In this document: positions 1 through 9,481 of the stretch, in pieces | Layout of the letters: each line of letters starts with the position of its first letter | How positions within the stretch are numbered: the stretch's first letter is position 1 | NCBI RefSeq assembly: GCF_002078605.1 | Contig: NZ_MSJR01000006.1 | Coordinates: forward strand, 150,054-214,053 | Length of the DNA stretch: 64,000 nucleotides | DNA from: Salegentibacter sediminis | Lineage (GTDB): Bacteria > Bacteroidota > Bacteroidia > Flavobacteriales > Flavobacteriaceae | Direction of reading: 5' to 3' | Position numbers and translations under genes: made by a program | Notes under the pieces: model-generated | Told to the model about the DNA's origin: nothing | Database searches by the model: none | What the model saw: the letters and a program-made list of their open reading frames with translations, nothing else

Positions 1-1
1 G

Positions 2-1042
2 GAAAAAGATGAGATTTATTGGGGGGAAGGTTTTGAAACACTTTATGGTTACAAAATTTCCGAACTTACCACAGATATTGACCTGTGGATCAATAATATT
101 CATCCTGAAGATATGAAAGTTGTTAAGAGTAGTCTGGAAAGGGCTGTCGCAGGTGATGATAAAAAGTGGGAGGCTGAGTATCGTTTTGCTACCGGAAATG
201 GGGAATATAAATACGTGAAAGATAAAGGTTATATCGTTAGGAATAAATCGGGGAAAGCGATAAGGGCAGTTGGTGCAATGCAGGATATTTCCAGGTCTAA
301 AGAATATGAAAGCTCCTTAAAATCCCTCAATGATGATTTAAAAAAACATGCAAAAGAACTTGAAATTTCGAATACAGAGTTGGAGCAGTTTGCCTATGTG
401 GCATCACACGACCTGCAGGAACCGCTTAGAATGGTTACCAGTTTTCTAACTCAACTAGAAAAGAAATATTCTGAGCAGCTGGATGAAAAGGCACATACCT
501 ATATTCATTTTGCGGTAGACGGAGCGAAACGCATGCGAAGCATTATCCTTGATCTATTGGAGTTTTCCCGTGTGGGAAGGACTGAAGACAAACAGGAAAT
601 AATTGATGTTAACGAAATAATTTCTGAAGTAAAAACCCTGTACCGGAAAGAAATAGAGGATACGGGTACTGCAATTATCACACAAAATCTCCCGGAGATA
701 ATGGCTCCAAAAAGTCCTTTAAGACAGGTTTTTCAAAACCTTATCAGCAACGCCATTAAATACCGTAAGGAATCAGTGGCTCCCAGGATTGAAATAGGGG
801 TGGAGGAAACCAATAATTTTTTTGTGTTTAGGGTGCAGGATAATGGAATTGGAATAAACACCGAATATTTTGACAAGATTTTTATTATTTTCCAACGTTT
901 ACATCAGAGAGAAACTTATTCTGGTACCGGGATGGGCTTAGCTGTCACTAAAAAGATTATTGAAAATCTGGGAGGTAAAATTTGGTTAGAGTCTAAGGAA
1001 GGAAAAGGAACCATATTCTATTTCAGTATCGTTAAACATTAA
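2..1042 (+). CDS. PAS-domain sensor histidine kinase, 5'-truncated by window edge
   Basis: The reading frame is open back to base 2, so the ORF-track start at 113 is an internal Met and the gene begins upstream of the window. The first visible residues (WGEGFETLYGY, then IHPED) are a PAS fold, followed by a PAC segment, a short coiled coil, a HisKA dimerisation helix with the phospho-acceptor His in YVASHDLQEPLR, and a HATPase_c domain with N-box (QNLISNAIKYR), G1 (DNGIGI) and G2 (GTGMGLAV). It autophosphorylates in response to an unknown signal. There is no membrane segment in the visible part. The response regulator 63 bp downstream is the probable partner. This layout resembles cyanobacterial phytochrome-type kinases paired with Rcp1-like receivers, but the true N-terminal sensor is outside the window. 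Confidence 0.93.
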   Translation, partial: EKDEIYWGEGFETLYGYKISELTTDIDLWINNIHPEDMKVVKSSLERAVAGDDKKWEAEYRFATGNGEYKYVKDKGYIVRNKSGKAIRAVGAMQDISRSKEYESSLKSLNDDLKKHAKELEISNTELEQFAYVASHDLQEPLRMVTSFLTQLEKKYSEQLDEKAHTYIHFAVDGAKRMRSIILDLLEFSRVGRTEDKQEIIDVNEIISEVKTLYRKEIEDTGTAIITQNLPEIMAPKSPLRQVFQNLISNAIKYRKESVAPRIEIGVEETNNFFVFRVQDNGIGINTEYFDKIFIIFQRLHQRETYSGTGMGLAVTKKIIENLGGKIWLESKEGKGTIFYFSIVKH

Positions 1043-1105
1043 AACTTACCGGATTTTTTCACTATATTTTCAAAGAGTTTTTATCATTTAATCTGAATCA
1101 ACCCT

Positions 1106-1540
1106 ATGAATTCTATTCACATTTTACTTGTTGAAGATAATGAAGGAGATATTTTACTTACTACAGAGGCCCTGGAAGAAGGGAAAATAATGAATAAGTT
1201 AAGCGTAGCCCGGGATGGCCAGGAGGCCCTGGATTTTTTAAATAAAAAAGGCGTATTTCAAACATCAGAACTACCGGATCTTATTCTTCTTGATATTAAT
1301 TTACCTAGAAAAAATGGTCACGAGGTTTTAAAATATATAAAAACTCACCAGGTTTTCAGGAGCATTCCGGTGATAATGCTTACCACCTCTTCTTCACAAA
1401 AGGATATTGATGAGTCTTATAAAAATTATGCAAATTGCTATATCACCAAGCCTATTGAATTAAATGATTTTATGAAGGCTATAAGCAAAATTGAAGATTT
1501 TTGGATCAACCTTGTAAAATTGCCAAAAATAAAGCTTTAA
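1106..1540 (+). CDS. Single-domain response regulator (Rcp1-like receiver)
   Basis: A 144-residue stand-alone CheY-like receiver with no output domain. Visible catalytic residues are the acidic pair E10/D11 (VEDNEGD), the phospho-acceptor D63 (LLDINLP), T93/T94 (MLTTSS) and K115 (ITKPIE). The LLVEDNEGD start and the extended alpha4 region resemble Rcp1-type receivers, which accept phosphate from PAS/phytochrome-like kinases. It follows the kinase by 63 bp on the same strand, so the two probably form one phosphorelay unit. The downstream target cannot be read from the sequence. Confidence 0.93.
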   Translation: MNSIHILLVEDNEGDILLTTEALEEGKIMNKLSVARDGQEALDFLNKKGVFQTSELPDLILLDINLPRKNGHEVLKYIKTHQVFRSIPVIMLTTSSSQKDIDESYKNYANCYITKPIELNDFMKAISKIEDFWINLVKLPKIKL

Positions 1541-1591
1541 AAGAATTCCTTAGAATAAGCCCGGGATCATTAATATATCGTTCTTAATCCT

Positions 1592-1599
1592 TACATTTG
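1592..1599 (+). promoter_or_regulatory. Candidate -7 box (TACATTTG) of ychF
   Basis: TACATTTG matches the flavobacterial -7 consensus TAnnTTTG and lies 32 bp before the ychF start codon. No convincing -33 TTG is seen at the usual spacing. Inferred by eye only. Confidence 0.5.
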
Positions 1600-1631
1600 C
1601 AGCCGCAAAAACTCAGCTTAAAATATAATTT

Positions 1632-2726
1632 ATGAAAGCCGGAATCGTAGGATTACCAAACGTAGGAAAATCTACCCTTTTTAATTGTTTATCAAATGCC
1701 AAGGCGCAAAGTGCAAACTTTCCGTTTTGTACCATTGAACCTAATATAGGGGTGGTAAACGTACCCGATACGAGACTGGAGAAACTGGAAAGCCTTGTTA
1801 ATCCGGAGAGGGTTGTACCTGCAACCGTCGAGATAGTGGATATCGCCGGCCTGGTAAAAGGAGCCAGTAAAGGTGAGGGATTAGGAAACCAGTTTTTGGG
1901 AAATATTCGAGAAACCGATGCTATCCTACATGTTTTGCGTTGTTTTGAAAATGATAATATTGTTCATGTTGATGGTTCTATAGACCCCATTCGGGATAAG
2001 GAAACCATAGATATGGAACTTCAGCTGAAGGATCTTGAAACAGTAGAAAAGAAACTGGAAAAGGTTAAGCGGGCTTCCAGAACCGGAAATAAAGAGGCGC
2101 AGAAAGAAGAAGCCGCATTGTTAAAGGTCAAGGAAGGTTTGGAAGCTGGAAAATCGGTTCGTGCAATAAGCCTAACCGAGGATGAGCGAAAGGAATTTAT
2201 CAAGCCCCTGCAGTTTATTACCGATAAACCGGTAATGTATGTTTGTAATGTGGATGAGGGATCAGCGGTTTCAGGAAATGCCCACGTAGATAGGGTTAGA
2301 GAAGCCGTGAAAGAAGAAAATGCCGAGGTGCTGGTATTAGCCGTGGGAACAGAAGCTGATATTACTGAACTGGATGATTATGAGGAACGCCAGATGTTCC
2401 TTCAGGATATTGGCCTGGAAGAACCCGGTTCGGCTAAGTTAATTCGTGGAGCCTATCAATTGCTTGACCTTGAAACTTATTTTACCGCTGGTGTAAAAGA
2501 AGTTAGAGCCTGGACTTTCCCAAAAGGAGCTACTGCGCCTCAAGCCGCGGGTGTGATTCATACCGATTTTGAAAAAGGATTTATCAGGGCAGAAGTTATT
2601 GCCTATGATGATTTTGTACACTTTGGAAGTGAAGCTAAAGTAAAAGAAGCCGGAAAAATGCGGGTAGAAGGAAAAGACTATATCGTGAAAGACGGCGATG
2701 TGATGCATTTCCGATTTAATGTTTAA
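1632..2726 (+). CDS. ychF: Redox-regulated ATPase YchF (Obg-family GTP-binding fold)
   Basis: 364 residues, the normal length for YchF/OLA1. The P-loop GLPNVGKST is at residues 7-15, the G3 region is [20 protein letters not shown], and the G4 position reads NVDE instead of NKxD. That substitution is a family trait that shifts preference from GTP to ATP. A helical insertion (residues about 130-195) and the C-terminal TGS domain ([30 protein letters not shown]) are intact. YchF is a ribosome-associated ATPase linked to stress and translation-start fidelity. It stands alone between the two-component genes and parE. Confidence 0.97.
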   Translation: MKAGIVGLPNVGKSTLFNCLSNAKAQSANFPFCTIEPNIGVVNVPDTRLEKLESLVNPERVVPATVEIVDIAGLVKGASKGEGLGNQFLGNIRETDAILHVLRCFENDNIVHVDGSIDPIRDKETIDMELQLKDLETVEKKLEKVKRASRTGNKEAQKEEAALLKVKEGLEAGKSVRAISLTEDERKEFIKPLQFITDKPVMYVCNVDEGSAVSGNAHVDRVREAVKEENAEVLVLAVGTEADITELDDYEERQMFLQDIGLEEPGSAKLIRGAYQLLDLETYFTAGVKEVRAWTFPKGATAPQAAGVIHTDFEKGFIRAEVIAYDDFVHFGSEAKVKEAGKMRVEGKDYIVKDGDVMHFRFNV

Positions 2727-2953
2727 TTTTTTTCTACGGAATATAATTCTGGAGATATATTTTTTACTGGTTTACTGATTTTGCCGGATAAACCGGAAGT
2801 TAATCTCAACTGTTTTCCGAAGAAATAACTTTTGAAATACCCAGGAGAACTTATTTTAACAATTTTCCTAAATCTTTGTTAATTACTTTGTGCTGCAAGG
2901 GTTTCAACTTTTTAAGGTATATCTTATATTAGCCACAAACTCCAATTCTACTT

Positions 2954-4816
2954 ATGAGTACGGAAACCAGATATACCGAAGATAATATACGGTCGTTAGA
3001 CTGGAAAGAACACATCAGGATGCGTCCCGGGATGTATATCGGGAAACTGGGGGATGGTTCCAGTGCCGATGATGGTATTTATATTCTTCTAAAAGAAGTT
3101 ATAGACAACTGCATTGACGAATTTGTGATGGGAGCCGGGAAAACCATTGAGATCTCGGTGCAAAACCAACGCGTAATTGTTCGCGATTACGGGCGAGGAA
3201 TTCCATTAGGCAAAGTGGTAGATGTGGTTTCTAAAATGAATACCGGGGGAAAATACGATACCCGTGCTTTTAAAAAATCTGTAGGGCTTAATGGAGTTGG
3301 TACGAAGGCCGTTAACGCACTATCCTCATATTTTAGAGTCGAATCTACGCGAGACGGCCAATCTAAATCGGCAGAATTTGAGCAGGGAAATCTGGTAAAT
3401 GAAGAATTACTCGATGAAACTTCGCGCCGTCGCGGGACCAAAGTAACCTTTAATCCAGATGAGGTTATTTTTAAGCATTTTAAATACCGAAATGAATACA
3501 TCGAAAAGATGCTTAAGAATTATGTTTACCTCAATCCGGGGTTAACCATAATTTTTAATGGGGAGAAATTCCATTCTGAAAATGGTTTAAAGGATCTTCT
3601 AAGTGATAGTATCAGTGAAGAAGACCGTTTATATCCCATTATTCATCTTAAGGGTGACGATATAGAAGTAGCTATAACACATAGCCGAACTCAATACAGC
3701 GAAGAATACCATTCTTTTGTCAATGGCCAGAACACTTCCCAGGGAGGAACACATTTATCTGCCTTCAGGGAAGCGGTAGTGAAAACCGTTAGAGAATTCT
3801 ACGGAAAAAATTATGAAGCCAGCGATATTCGCAAATCTATAGTTGCGGCAATAAGTATCAAGGTGATGGAACCTGTTTTTGAGAGTCAAACCAAAACCAA
3901 ACTGGGTTCTACCGATATGGGCGGAAAATTGCCAACCGTTCGTACTTATATCAATGATTTCATTAAAACCCAGCTGGACAATTACCTGCATAAGAATCAG
4001 GAAACTGCCGAGAAACTTCAGCGTAAAATTCTTCAGGCTGAAAGAGAAAGAAAAGATCTTTCGGGAATACGAAAATTAGCACGAGACAGGGCGAAGAAAG
4101 CCAGTTTACACAATAAAAAATTAAGGGATTGCCGAATTCATTTAGGAGATAGTAAAAAAGAACGTTACCTGGAAACCACCTTGTTTATTACCGAGGGAGA
4201 TTCGGCGAGTGGTTCTATAACCAAATCCCGAAATGTAGAAACCCAGGCGGTTTTTAGTTTAAAAGGAAAGCCACTGAACAGCTATGGTCTGAGCAAAAAA
4301 ATAGTATACGAAAATGAAGAATTCAACCTTTTGCAGGCGGCCTTAAATATTGAGGAATCTTTAGAAGATCTTCGGTATAACAATATCGTGATCGCTACTG
4401 ATGCCGATGTAGATGGAATGCACATCAGGTTATTGCTCATAACATTCTTCCTTCAGTTTTTCCCGGAATTAATTAAGGAAAATCATCTTTATATTCTTCA
4501 AACTCCGCTTTTTAGAGTTAGAAATAAAAAAGAAACAATTTATTGTTACAGTGAGACAGAAAGGAAACAGGCCATCGAAAAGCTAAAAGGCAAAGTAGAG
4601 ATCACCAGGTTTAAGGGGTTAGGGGAGATTTCGCCAGATGAATTTAAATATTTTATTGGAGAAGATATTCGCCTGGATCCTGTTATGTTGGATAAAGAGA
4701 AGTCTATAGAGGAAATGCTTGGTTTTTATATGGGTAAAAACACGCCAGACAGGCAGGAATTTATTATTGATAACCTCAAAGTCGAACTTGATTTGGTAGA
4801 AGAACTAGGGATATGA
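2954..4816 (+). CDS. parE: DNA topoisomerase IV subunit B
   Basis: 620-residue ATPase subunit of a type II topoisomerase. It has a GHKL ATPase with Asn in [11 protein letters not shown] (about residue 52), the [11 protein letters not shown] loop, a transducer domain, and a TOPRIM domain with EGDSASG (414-420) and metal-binding DADVDG (483-488). The C-terminus ends soon after the TOPRIM without the long insert seen in many GyrB proteins. With ParC it decatenates replicated chromosomes. I assign ParE rather than GyrB because parC follows in the same operon and gyrA lies separately at 28251. Its stop overlaps the next ATG (ATGA), so translation is coupled. Confidence 0.95.
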   Translation: MSTETRYTEDNIRSLDWKEHIRMRPGMYIGKLGDGSSADDGIYILLKEVIDNCIDEFVMGAGKTIEISVQNQRVIVRDYGRGIPLGKVVDVVSKMNTGGKYDTRAFKKSVGLNGVGTKAVNALSSYFRVESTRDGQSKSAEFEQGNLVNEELLDETSRRRGTKVTFNPDEVIFKHFKYRNEYIEKMLKNYVYLNPGLTIIFNGEKFHSENGLKDLLSDSISEEDRLYPIIHLKGDDIEVAITHSRTQYSEEYHSFVNGQNTSQGGTHLSAFREAVVKTVREFYGKNYEASDIRKSIVAAISIKVMEPVFESQTKTKLGSTDMGGKLPTVRTYINDFIKTQLDNYLHKNQETAEKLQRKILQAERERKDLSGIRKLARDRAKKASLHNKKLRDCRIHLGDSKKERYLETTLFITEGDSASGSITKSRNVETQAVFSLKGKPLNSYGLSKKIVYENEEFNLLQAALNIEESLEDLRYNNIVIATDADVDGMHIRLLLITFFLQFFPELIKENHLYILQTPLFRVRNKKETIYCYSETERKQAIEKLKGKVEITRFKGLGEISPDEFKYFIGEDIRLDPVMLDKEKSIEEMLGFYMGKNTPDRQEFIIDNLKVELDLVEELGI

Positions 4817-5295
4817 GGTTTACCAATAAAAACGAAATAAAGGTAATCCCTTCGATTTATACCATATTGGTAGCCATTTTTGTCACCAATATATTTGTAA
4901 ATATCGAATTGATGGGCTCAGATGAGCCGGTGAATTTTAGCCATTATGTGCCAAATATTGTTGTGGTAATTCTGGCGATATACGTGCACCGGGTAGGGCA
5001 GGCCTTCGATTTTGATAGTGATGGAGAGACTCTTAATTTGAAGAATAACGGCGTGTTTTTTTCAAAGTTTATGGAATACCGGGTGAAAAAGGCCGAGTTT
5101 CCTAAACGCAAACTGGGAAAATACAGGTTTAGCGACTATTTTTTCTATTCAGCATTGACCATTTATATAAGTTCCCGCAGAAGACGCGGCTATAAAAAAT
5201 ATACATTTAACACTACTTTTTTAACCCGAAAAAAGAAAAAGGGAATGCTGAGTTCCCTTGATAAAATTCTCGAGAAGTCTAAAGCAACCGCCTAA
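4813..5295 (+). CDS. Unknown membrane protein between parE and parC
   Basis: 160 residues, no family recognised. Two hydrophobic segments are visible ([19 protein letters not shown], about 11-29, and [18 protein letters not shown], about 48-65), followed by a basic, Lys/Arg-rich soluble region ([19 protein letters not shown]). The basic tail could contact phospholipid or nucleic acid, but nothing catalytic is apparent. The gene overlaps parE by 4 bp (ATGA) and parC by 1 bp (TAATG), so it is translated as part of the topoisomerase IV operon. A role with ParCE is only suggested by position. Confidence 0.85.
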   Translation: MRFTNKNEIKVIPSIYTILVAIFVTNIFVNIELMGSDEPVNFSHYVPNIVVVILAIYVHRVGQAFDFDSDGETLNLKNNGVFFSKFMEYRVKKAEFPKRKLGKYRFSDYFFYSALTIYISSRRRRGYKKYTFNTTFLTRKKKKGMLSSLDKILEKSKATA

Positions 5296-7946
5296 TGGAA
5301 GAAAACCACGAAGGAAACCCACAGGAAGAATTTGAACAACCCAGGGAAGAATTGATCAAGGTAACCGGGATGTATAAAGACTGGTTCCTGGATTATGCTT
5401 CTTACGTGATTCTGGAGCGTGCTGTGCCGGCTATTGAAGATGGTTTCAAACCTGTGCAGCGTCGTATAATGCATTCTATGAAAGACCTGGACGATGGCCG
5501 CTATAACAAAGTAGCAAATATCGTGGGTCACACTATGCAATACCATCCGCACGGAGACGCCAGTATAGGGGATGCTATGGTACAGATGGGGCAAAAAGAA
5601 TTGCTTATAGATACCCAGGGGAACTGGGGAAATGTATTAACAGGTGACCGGGCTGCCGCTCCGCGTTATATTGAGGCCAGGCTTTCTAAATTCGCCCTGG
5701 AGGTGTTATTCAACCCAAAATTAACCGAATGGCAACTTTCTTACGACGGAAGAAAAAGCGAACCCGTTAATTTGCCGGTTAAATTTCCGATGTTGCTGGC
5801 TCAGGGTGCCGAAGGGATTGCGGTAGGGCTTAGCACAAGAATTCTTCCACACAACTTTAATGAGCTCATCGATGCTTCTATAAAACATTTAAAAGGAAAA
5901 AGATTCACGCTGTTCCCCGATTTTCCAACCGGAGGAGTTGCCGATATTTCAAATTATAACGATGGTAGGAGAGGTGGAAGAGTTCGGGTTCGGGCAAAGA
6001 TCAGCCAGCATGATAAAAACACCCTGGCCATCACAGAGATTCCTTATGGAACAACCACTTCTACGTTAATTGATTCAATTTTAAAGGCAAATGATAAAGG
6101 AAAAATAAAGATCAAAAGGATTGAGGATAATACCGCTGCCGAAGTGGAGATCCTCATTCATTTGCCCAACAATATTTCACCCGATAAAACCATCGATGCC
6201 CTATATGCTTTCACCCAATGTGAAAACTCACTGGCACCCCTGGGATGTGTAATTATCGATAACAAACCAGAATTTTTAGGAGTTTCCGAGATTTTACGCC
6301 GGTCTACAGATCATACGCTTTTTCTGCTGAAAAGGGAACTTCAAATTAAACTTGAGGAATTCGAAGAACAGTGGCATTTTGCATCTCTAGAGCGAATTTT
6401 TATTGAAAACAGGATCTATCGTGATATTGAAGAAGAAGAAACCTGGCCTGGCGTAATTGAAGCCATCGATAAAGGTTTAAAGCCTTTTACAAAACACCTG
6501 AAAAGGGAAGTTACCGAGGAAGATATTGTTCGACTTACCGAAATTCGCATTAAACGTATTTCAAAATTCGATATTGACAAGGCCCAGCAAAAGATCGAGG
6601 CGTTGGAAGGCGAAATCGCCCAGATAAAACATTATCTCGATAACCTGGTAGAATTTGCCATAGATTACTTTAAAAAGCTCAAAAAGGATTACGGCCAGGA
6701 GCAGGACCGAAAAACTGAGCTTCGTATTTTCGATGATATTGAAGCTACCAAAGTGGTGATTAGAAACACCAAGCTTTATGTAAACCGCAAGGAAGGTTTT
6801 GTAGGTACCTCCCTCAAAAAAGACGAATACGTAACCGATTGTTCAGATATCGATGATGTGATTGTCTTTACCGCCGATGGAAAAATGATGGTCACCAAGG
6901 TAGATACCAAAACCTTTATCGGGAAGGATATAATTCACGTCGCCATTTTCAAGAAAAAAGATAAGCGCACTATTTATAATATGATTTACCGCGATGGTAA
7001 AAATGGAGCTTCTTATATAAAGCGATTTGCAGTTACTTCGGTGACCAGGGATAGGGAATACGATCTTACCCAGGGCAAAAAAGACTCCAAGGTACATTAT
7101 TTCTCAGCTAACCCTAATGGCGAAGCCGAAGTGGTTTTGGTATTATTACGCCAGGTGGGAAGCATTAAGAAGCTGAAATTTGATGTAGATTTTGCCGATA
7201 TCCTGATAAAAGGTCGGAACGTAAAAGGAAATATAGTTACAAAATATGCTGTAAAACGAATAGAATTAAAAGAAGAAGGTGTTTCTACTTTAAAACCGCG
7301 CAGGATCTGGTTCGACGAAACGGTTAAACGCTTGAATGTCGATGAACGGGGCGAATTGCTTGGAGAATTTAAAGGGGATGACCGTATTCTTATCGTAACT
7401 GCAGATGGAATCGCCAAAACCATTAAACCTGAACTTACTACCCGTTTTGATGAAGAAATGCTGGTTTTGGAGAAATGGAACCCTAAAAAACCTGTTTCAG
7501 CGATCTATTGGGAGCCTGAAAAAGAACGCTTTTATGTAAAACGTTTCCTGATTGAAAATCCAGATAAAGAAGAAAAGTTCATCAGTGATCACGAAAATTC
7601 CTATCTCGAGATAGTTTCAACAGATTACTACCCGATGGCAGAGGTGGTCTATAACAAGCCAAGAGGAAAAGAACAACCACCAAACGATGAGGTAAACCTG
7701 GAAGATTTTATTTCAGTAAAAGGGATAAAGGCCCAGGGGAACCAGTTAACTTCAGAAAAGGTGAAACAAATCAATTTACTGGATCCATTGCCGTATGAAG
7801 AGGAAGAGGAAACCCCTGCGGAAGAAATAGAGGTAGTGGATGAAGAGAGTCTTACCGAGGATAAAAACCGGGCAGATACTGGAAAACCCATCAATGGGAA
7901 AGCCTCAGAAAATTCTGAAAGTCAAACCAAATTATTTGACGAGTAA
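5295..7946 (+). CDS. parC: DNA topoisomerase IV subunit A
   Basis: 883-residue breakage-reunion subunit. The winged-helix core carries KPVQRRIMHSM, the quinolone-region motif YHPHGDASIGDAM, and the catalytic Tyr at residue 125 in APRYIEARL. A long coiled-coil follows (about 400-460), then a beta-pinwheel-like C-terminal domain (about 490-770). The end is a strongly acidic tail (YEEEEETPAEEIEVVDEES) that is probably disordered. It forms the ParC2E2 tetramer with the product of 2954-4816. The start ATG overlaps the preceding stop (TAATG), and the stop overlaps mscL in the same way. Confidence 0.95.
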   Translation: MEENHEGNPQEEFEQPREELIKVTGMYKDWFLDYASYVILERAVPAIEDGFKPVQRRIMHSMKDLDDGRYNKVANIVGHTMQYHPHGDASIGDAMVQMGQKELLIDTQGNWGNVLTGDRAAAPRYIEARLSKFALEVLFNPKLTEWQLSYDGRKSEPVNLPVKFPMLLAQGAEGIAVGLSTRILPHNFNELIDASIKHLKGKRFTLFPDFPTGGVADISNYNDGRRGGRVRVRAKISQHDKNTLAITEIPYGTTTSTLIDSILKANDKGKIKIKRIEDNTAAEVEILIHLPNNISPDKTIDALYAFTQCENSLAPLGCVIIDNKPEFLGVSEILRRSTDHTLFLLKRELQIKLEEFEEQWHFASLERIFIENRIYRDIEEEETWPGVIEAIDKGLKPFTKHLKREVTEEDIVRLTEIRIKRISKFDIDKAQQKIEALEGEIAQIKHYLDNLVEFAIDYFKKLKKDYGQEQDRKTELRIFDDIEATKVVIRNTKLYVNRKEGFVGTSLKKDEYVTDCSDIDDVIVFTADGKMMVTKVDTKTFIGKDIIHVAIFKKKDKRTIYNMIYRDGKNGASYIKRFAVTSVTRDREYDLTQGKKDSKVHYFSANPNGEAEVVLVLLRQVGSIKKLKFDVDFADILIKGRNVKGNIVTKYAVKRIELKEEGVSTLKPRRIWFDETVKRLNVDERGELLGEFKGDDRILIVTADGIAKTIKPELTTRFDEEMLVLEKWNPKKPVSAIYWEPEKERFYVKRFLIENPDKEEKFISDHENSYLEIVSTDYYPMAEVVYNKPRGKEQPPNDEVNLEDFISVKGIKAQGNQLTSEKVKQINLLDPLPYEEEEETPAEEIEVVDEESLTEDKNRADTGKPINGKASENSESQTKLFDE

Positions 7947-8395
7947 TGGGGTTGATCAAGGAATTTAAGGAGTTTGCCATCAAAGGCAATATGATAGATA
8001 TGGCCGTAGGTATCATTATTGGTACTGCTTTCAATGCGGTGGTAAATACCTTGGTTAAAGAAGTGGTAATGCCGCCACTCAGTTTAATGACCAATGGCAT
8101 AAGTTTTTCTGACAAAAAAATAGTCTTAAAGGAAGTTGTACCTGAAGCCGGGGGAGTAGAGGCGGTTCAGGAAGTTGCGATTGGATATGGTGCCTTGATC
8201 GAGACCTTGCTCGATTTTATTATAATTGGCTTCACAATTTTCCTGGTAATTAAAGTGATAAACCGGTTTCGCCGAAAAGCTGAAGATCCAAAAGATACCC
8301 GGGAAACAACCCCAAAGGATATCGAGTTACTATCAAAACTAACCGAACTGATGGAAGAACAGAATAAATTGCTGAAAAAAGGAAACAGGAATTAA
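7946..8395 (+). CDS. mscL: Large-conductance mechanosensitive channel MscL
   Basis: 149 residues. The N-terminal amphipathic helix and TM1 (EFKEFAIKGNMIDMAVGIIIGTAFNAVVNTLVKEVVMPP) match the MscL pore helix, TM2 is at about residues 90-112 (LLDFIIIGFTIFLVIKVINRF), and a C-terminal cytoplasmic helix follows. As a homopentamer in the inner membrane it opens under hypo-osmotic shock to release solutes. The ATG overlaps the parC stop by one base, so it is the last cistron of the topoisomerase IV operon, an unusual partner for a channel. Its stop codon abuts the stop of the convergent lipoprotein gene with no spacer. Confidence 0.96.
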   Translation: MGLIKEFKEFAIKGNMIDMAVGIIIGTAFNAVVNTLVKEVVMPPLSLMTNGISFSDKKIVLKEVVPEAGGVEAVQEVAIGYGALIETLLDFIIIGFTIFLVIKVINRFRRKAEDPKDTRETTPKDIELLSKLTELMEEQNKLLKKGNRN

Positions 8396-8773
8396 CTATT
8401 CTGTTACACGTTTTACCGAGCCTCGTTCTTTTCTTGAATCTCCAACTACTCCATATTCAAAAGTATAGCCATCTTTGCTGGTGGTAAGAATCTTCATATG
8501 AATTGGCTTTTCTTCAGCCATATTCTTCGGGTTGAGGTTTTTTAAAATATATTCGCAGTCATTTAGCCAACGCACCGAAGAGGTATCGGTATTCCCCTGG
8601 AAATAATCAATTTCAATACTATCGTTTCTTACGAAGCGTGAGGTAACCAATTCCCCGCTTAGATAGGTCTCAAATTCGTATGTACCGGTTTTGAAGTCGG
8701 AACAATTGCGTTCTGGTTGAAAGCAACCGGTGAGGCTAAAAATAATAGCCAGAAGGATAAGGCTTTTTCTCAT
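8396..8773 (-). CDS. Small conserved lipoprotein of unknown function
   Basis: I start at the Met 17 codons inside the track ORF because MRKSLILLAIIFSLTGC is a clean lipoprotein signal with a lipobox (LTGC); the longer version would precede it with charged residues. This gives 125 residues. The mature part contains NCSDFKTGTYEFE, SVRWLNDCEYIL and MKILTTSKDGYTFEYGVVG, a compact beta-rich domain. I recall similar flavobacterial proteins beside parC that databases label as topoisomerase IV, which is likely a neighbour-based misnomer. It lies 31 bp downstream of the XRE regulator and is probably co-transcribed with it. Confidence 0.85.
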   Translation of the reverse strand: MRKSLILLAIIFSLTGCFQPERNCSDFKTGTYEFETYLSGELVTSRFVRNDSIEIDYFQGNTDTSSVRWLNDCEYILKNLNPKNMAEEKPIHMKILTTSKDGYTFEYGVVGDSRKERGSVKRVTE

Positions 8774-8804
8774 ACTGCAAAATAAGCGTATTTTAACCTG
8801 AAAG

Positions 8805-9218
8805 TCAATTTTCAAAAGCTTCAAAAGTCCCGTCTGTATAAAAAATCACAATTTTCTTTATTTGTTTTTCCTTTTGGGTAGAATCCATAGGAATTTTATG
8901 CTGTGGAATTCCAGAGGAAGGGTTTTCTTTTTCAGGAATAGGAGGAATTGGTTTTGACTGAAATTCGGGTTGCGGGGTAGAAACAGCTCTTTCTTTTGGG
9001 AATTTCCCTTTTCCATTTAAAAGCCAGTAGAGTTCTACCTCCGGAAAATGTGAGATCACTTTCATCACAAAATCCAGGCTGGGTTTATTTCTTCCCGATA
9101 GAATATGTGAAATAGAGGAGCGACCAACTTCAATCTGATCGGCAAATGCTGCAGCCGATAAATCGTAATAATCGATTATCTTTTCCAGTCTTGCAGCAAA
9201 TTTTTCGGTGTTTACCAT
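8805..9218 (-). CDS. XRE-family helix-turn-helix regulator
   Basis: 137 residues. An N-terminal XRE/Cro-type HTH is clear (LSAAAFADQIEVGRSSISHILSGRNKPSLDFVMKVI, about residues 18-55). A Pro/Lys-rich linker follows (about 75-118), then a short terminal block (KKIVIFYTDGTFEAF). There is no peptidase or ligand domain. The divergent spacer holds six copies of a 14-bp palindrome, one of them across this gene's start codon and one across its candidate -7 box, so autoregulation is likely. The divergent M14 peptidase gene has two copies over its promoter and is the probable target. DNA specificity is inferred from position only. Confidence 0.92.
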   Translation of the reverse strand: MVNTEKFAARLEKIIDYYDLSAAAFADQIEVGRSSISHILSGRNKPSLDFVMKVISHFPEVELYWLLNGKGKFPKERAVSTPQPEFQSKPIPPIPEKENPSSGIPQHKIPMDSTQKEKQIKKIVIFYTDGTFEAFEN

Positions 9219-9224
9219 TGTGAA
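9211..9224. promoter_or_regulatory. Operator-like palindrome 1 (TTTAC-CATT-GTGAA)
   Basis: Imperfect copy of the TTTAC-N4-GTAAA palindrome that covers the start codon of the XRE gene. Its centre is 34 bp from copy 2. Confidence 0.5.
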
Positions 9225-9244
9225 TTAAAATGATGTAAATTCTA

Positions 9245-9258
9245 TTTACAAATGTAAA
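9245..9258. promoter_or_regulatory. Operator-like palindrome 2 (TTTAC-AAAT-GTAAA)
   Basis: Both 5-bp arms match perfectly. It lies in the leader of the XRE gene, 34 bp centre-to-centre from copy 1 and 35 bp from copy 3. Confidence 0.65.
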
Positions 9259-9275
9259 TAAAAGATTCACAAGAA

Positions 9276-9283
9276 CAAAGTTA
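9276..9283 (-). promoter_or_regulatory. Candidate -7 box (TAACTTTG) of the XRE gene
   Basis: The minus strand reads TAACTTTG, matching TAnnTTTG, 58 bp before the XRE start. It overlaps operator copy 3, which would let the regulator block its own transcription. Confidence 0.45.
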
Positions 9284-9293
9284 CAATTGTAAA
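9280..9293. promoter_or_regulatory. Operator-like palindrome 3 (GTTAC-AATT-GTAAA)
   Basis: Contains the perfect 12-bp palindrome TTACAATTGTAA. It overlaps the candidate XRE -7 box. Confidence 0.65.
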
Positions 9294-9422
9294 CAAGTGT
9301 TTTTAGTTTAAATTATTTATTTATATAATAGTTTTTAAATAACTCATAAATAGAATGATATAATAATTTTTATGCTTAATAGGATAGATTCCTAATGGGT
9401 GTTCAGCTTTCTGAATATACTT

Positions 9423-9436
9423 GTTACACTTGTAAA
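9423..9436. promoter_or_regulatory. Operator-like palindrome 4 (GTTAC-ACTT-GTAAA)
   Basis: Same geometry as the other copies, with TTAC/GTAA arms. It sits upstream of the M14 promoter, 35 bp centre-to-centre from copy 5. Confidence 0.6.
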
Positions 9437-9457
9437 CACACATCTCTGCACAACTTG

Positions 9458-9471
9458 TTTACAATTGTAAA
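9458..9471. promoter_or_regulatory. Operator-like palindrome 5 (TTTAC-AATT-GTAAA)
   Basis: A perfect 14-bp palindrome that contains the TTG (9465-9467) that could serve as the -33 element of the M14 promoter. Confidence 0.65.
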
Positions 9472-9481
9472 ATATTGAATG

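Noticed and set aside
2770-2815. Hairpin after ychF (CTGGTTTA with TAAACCGG)
   Set aside because: It has a G-T pair, a 14-base loop and no T tract, so it is not convincing as a terminator.
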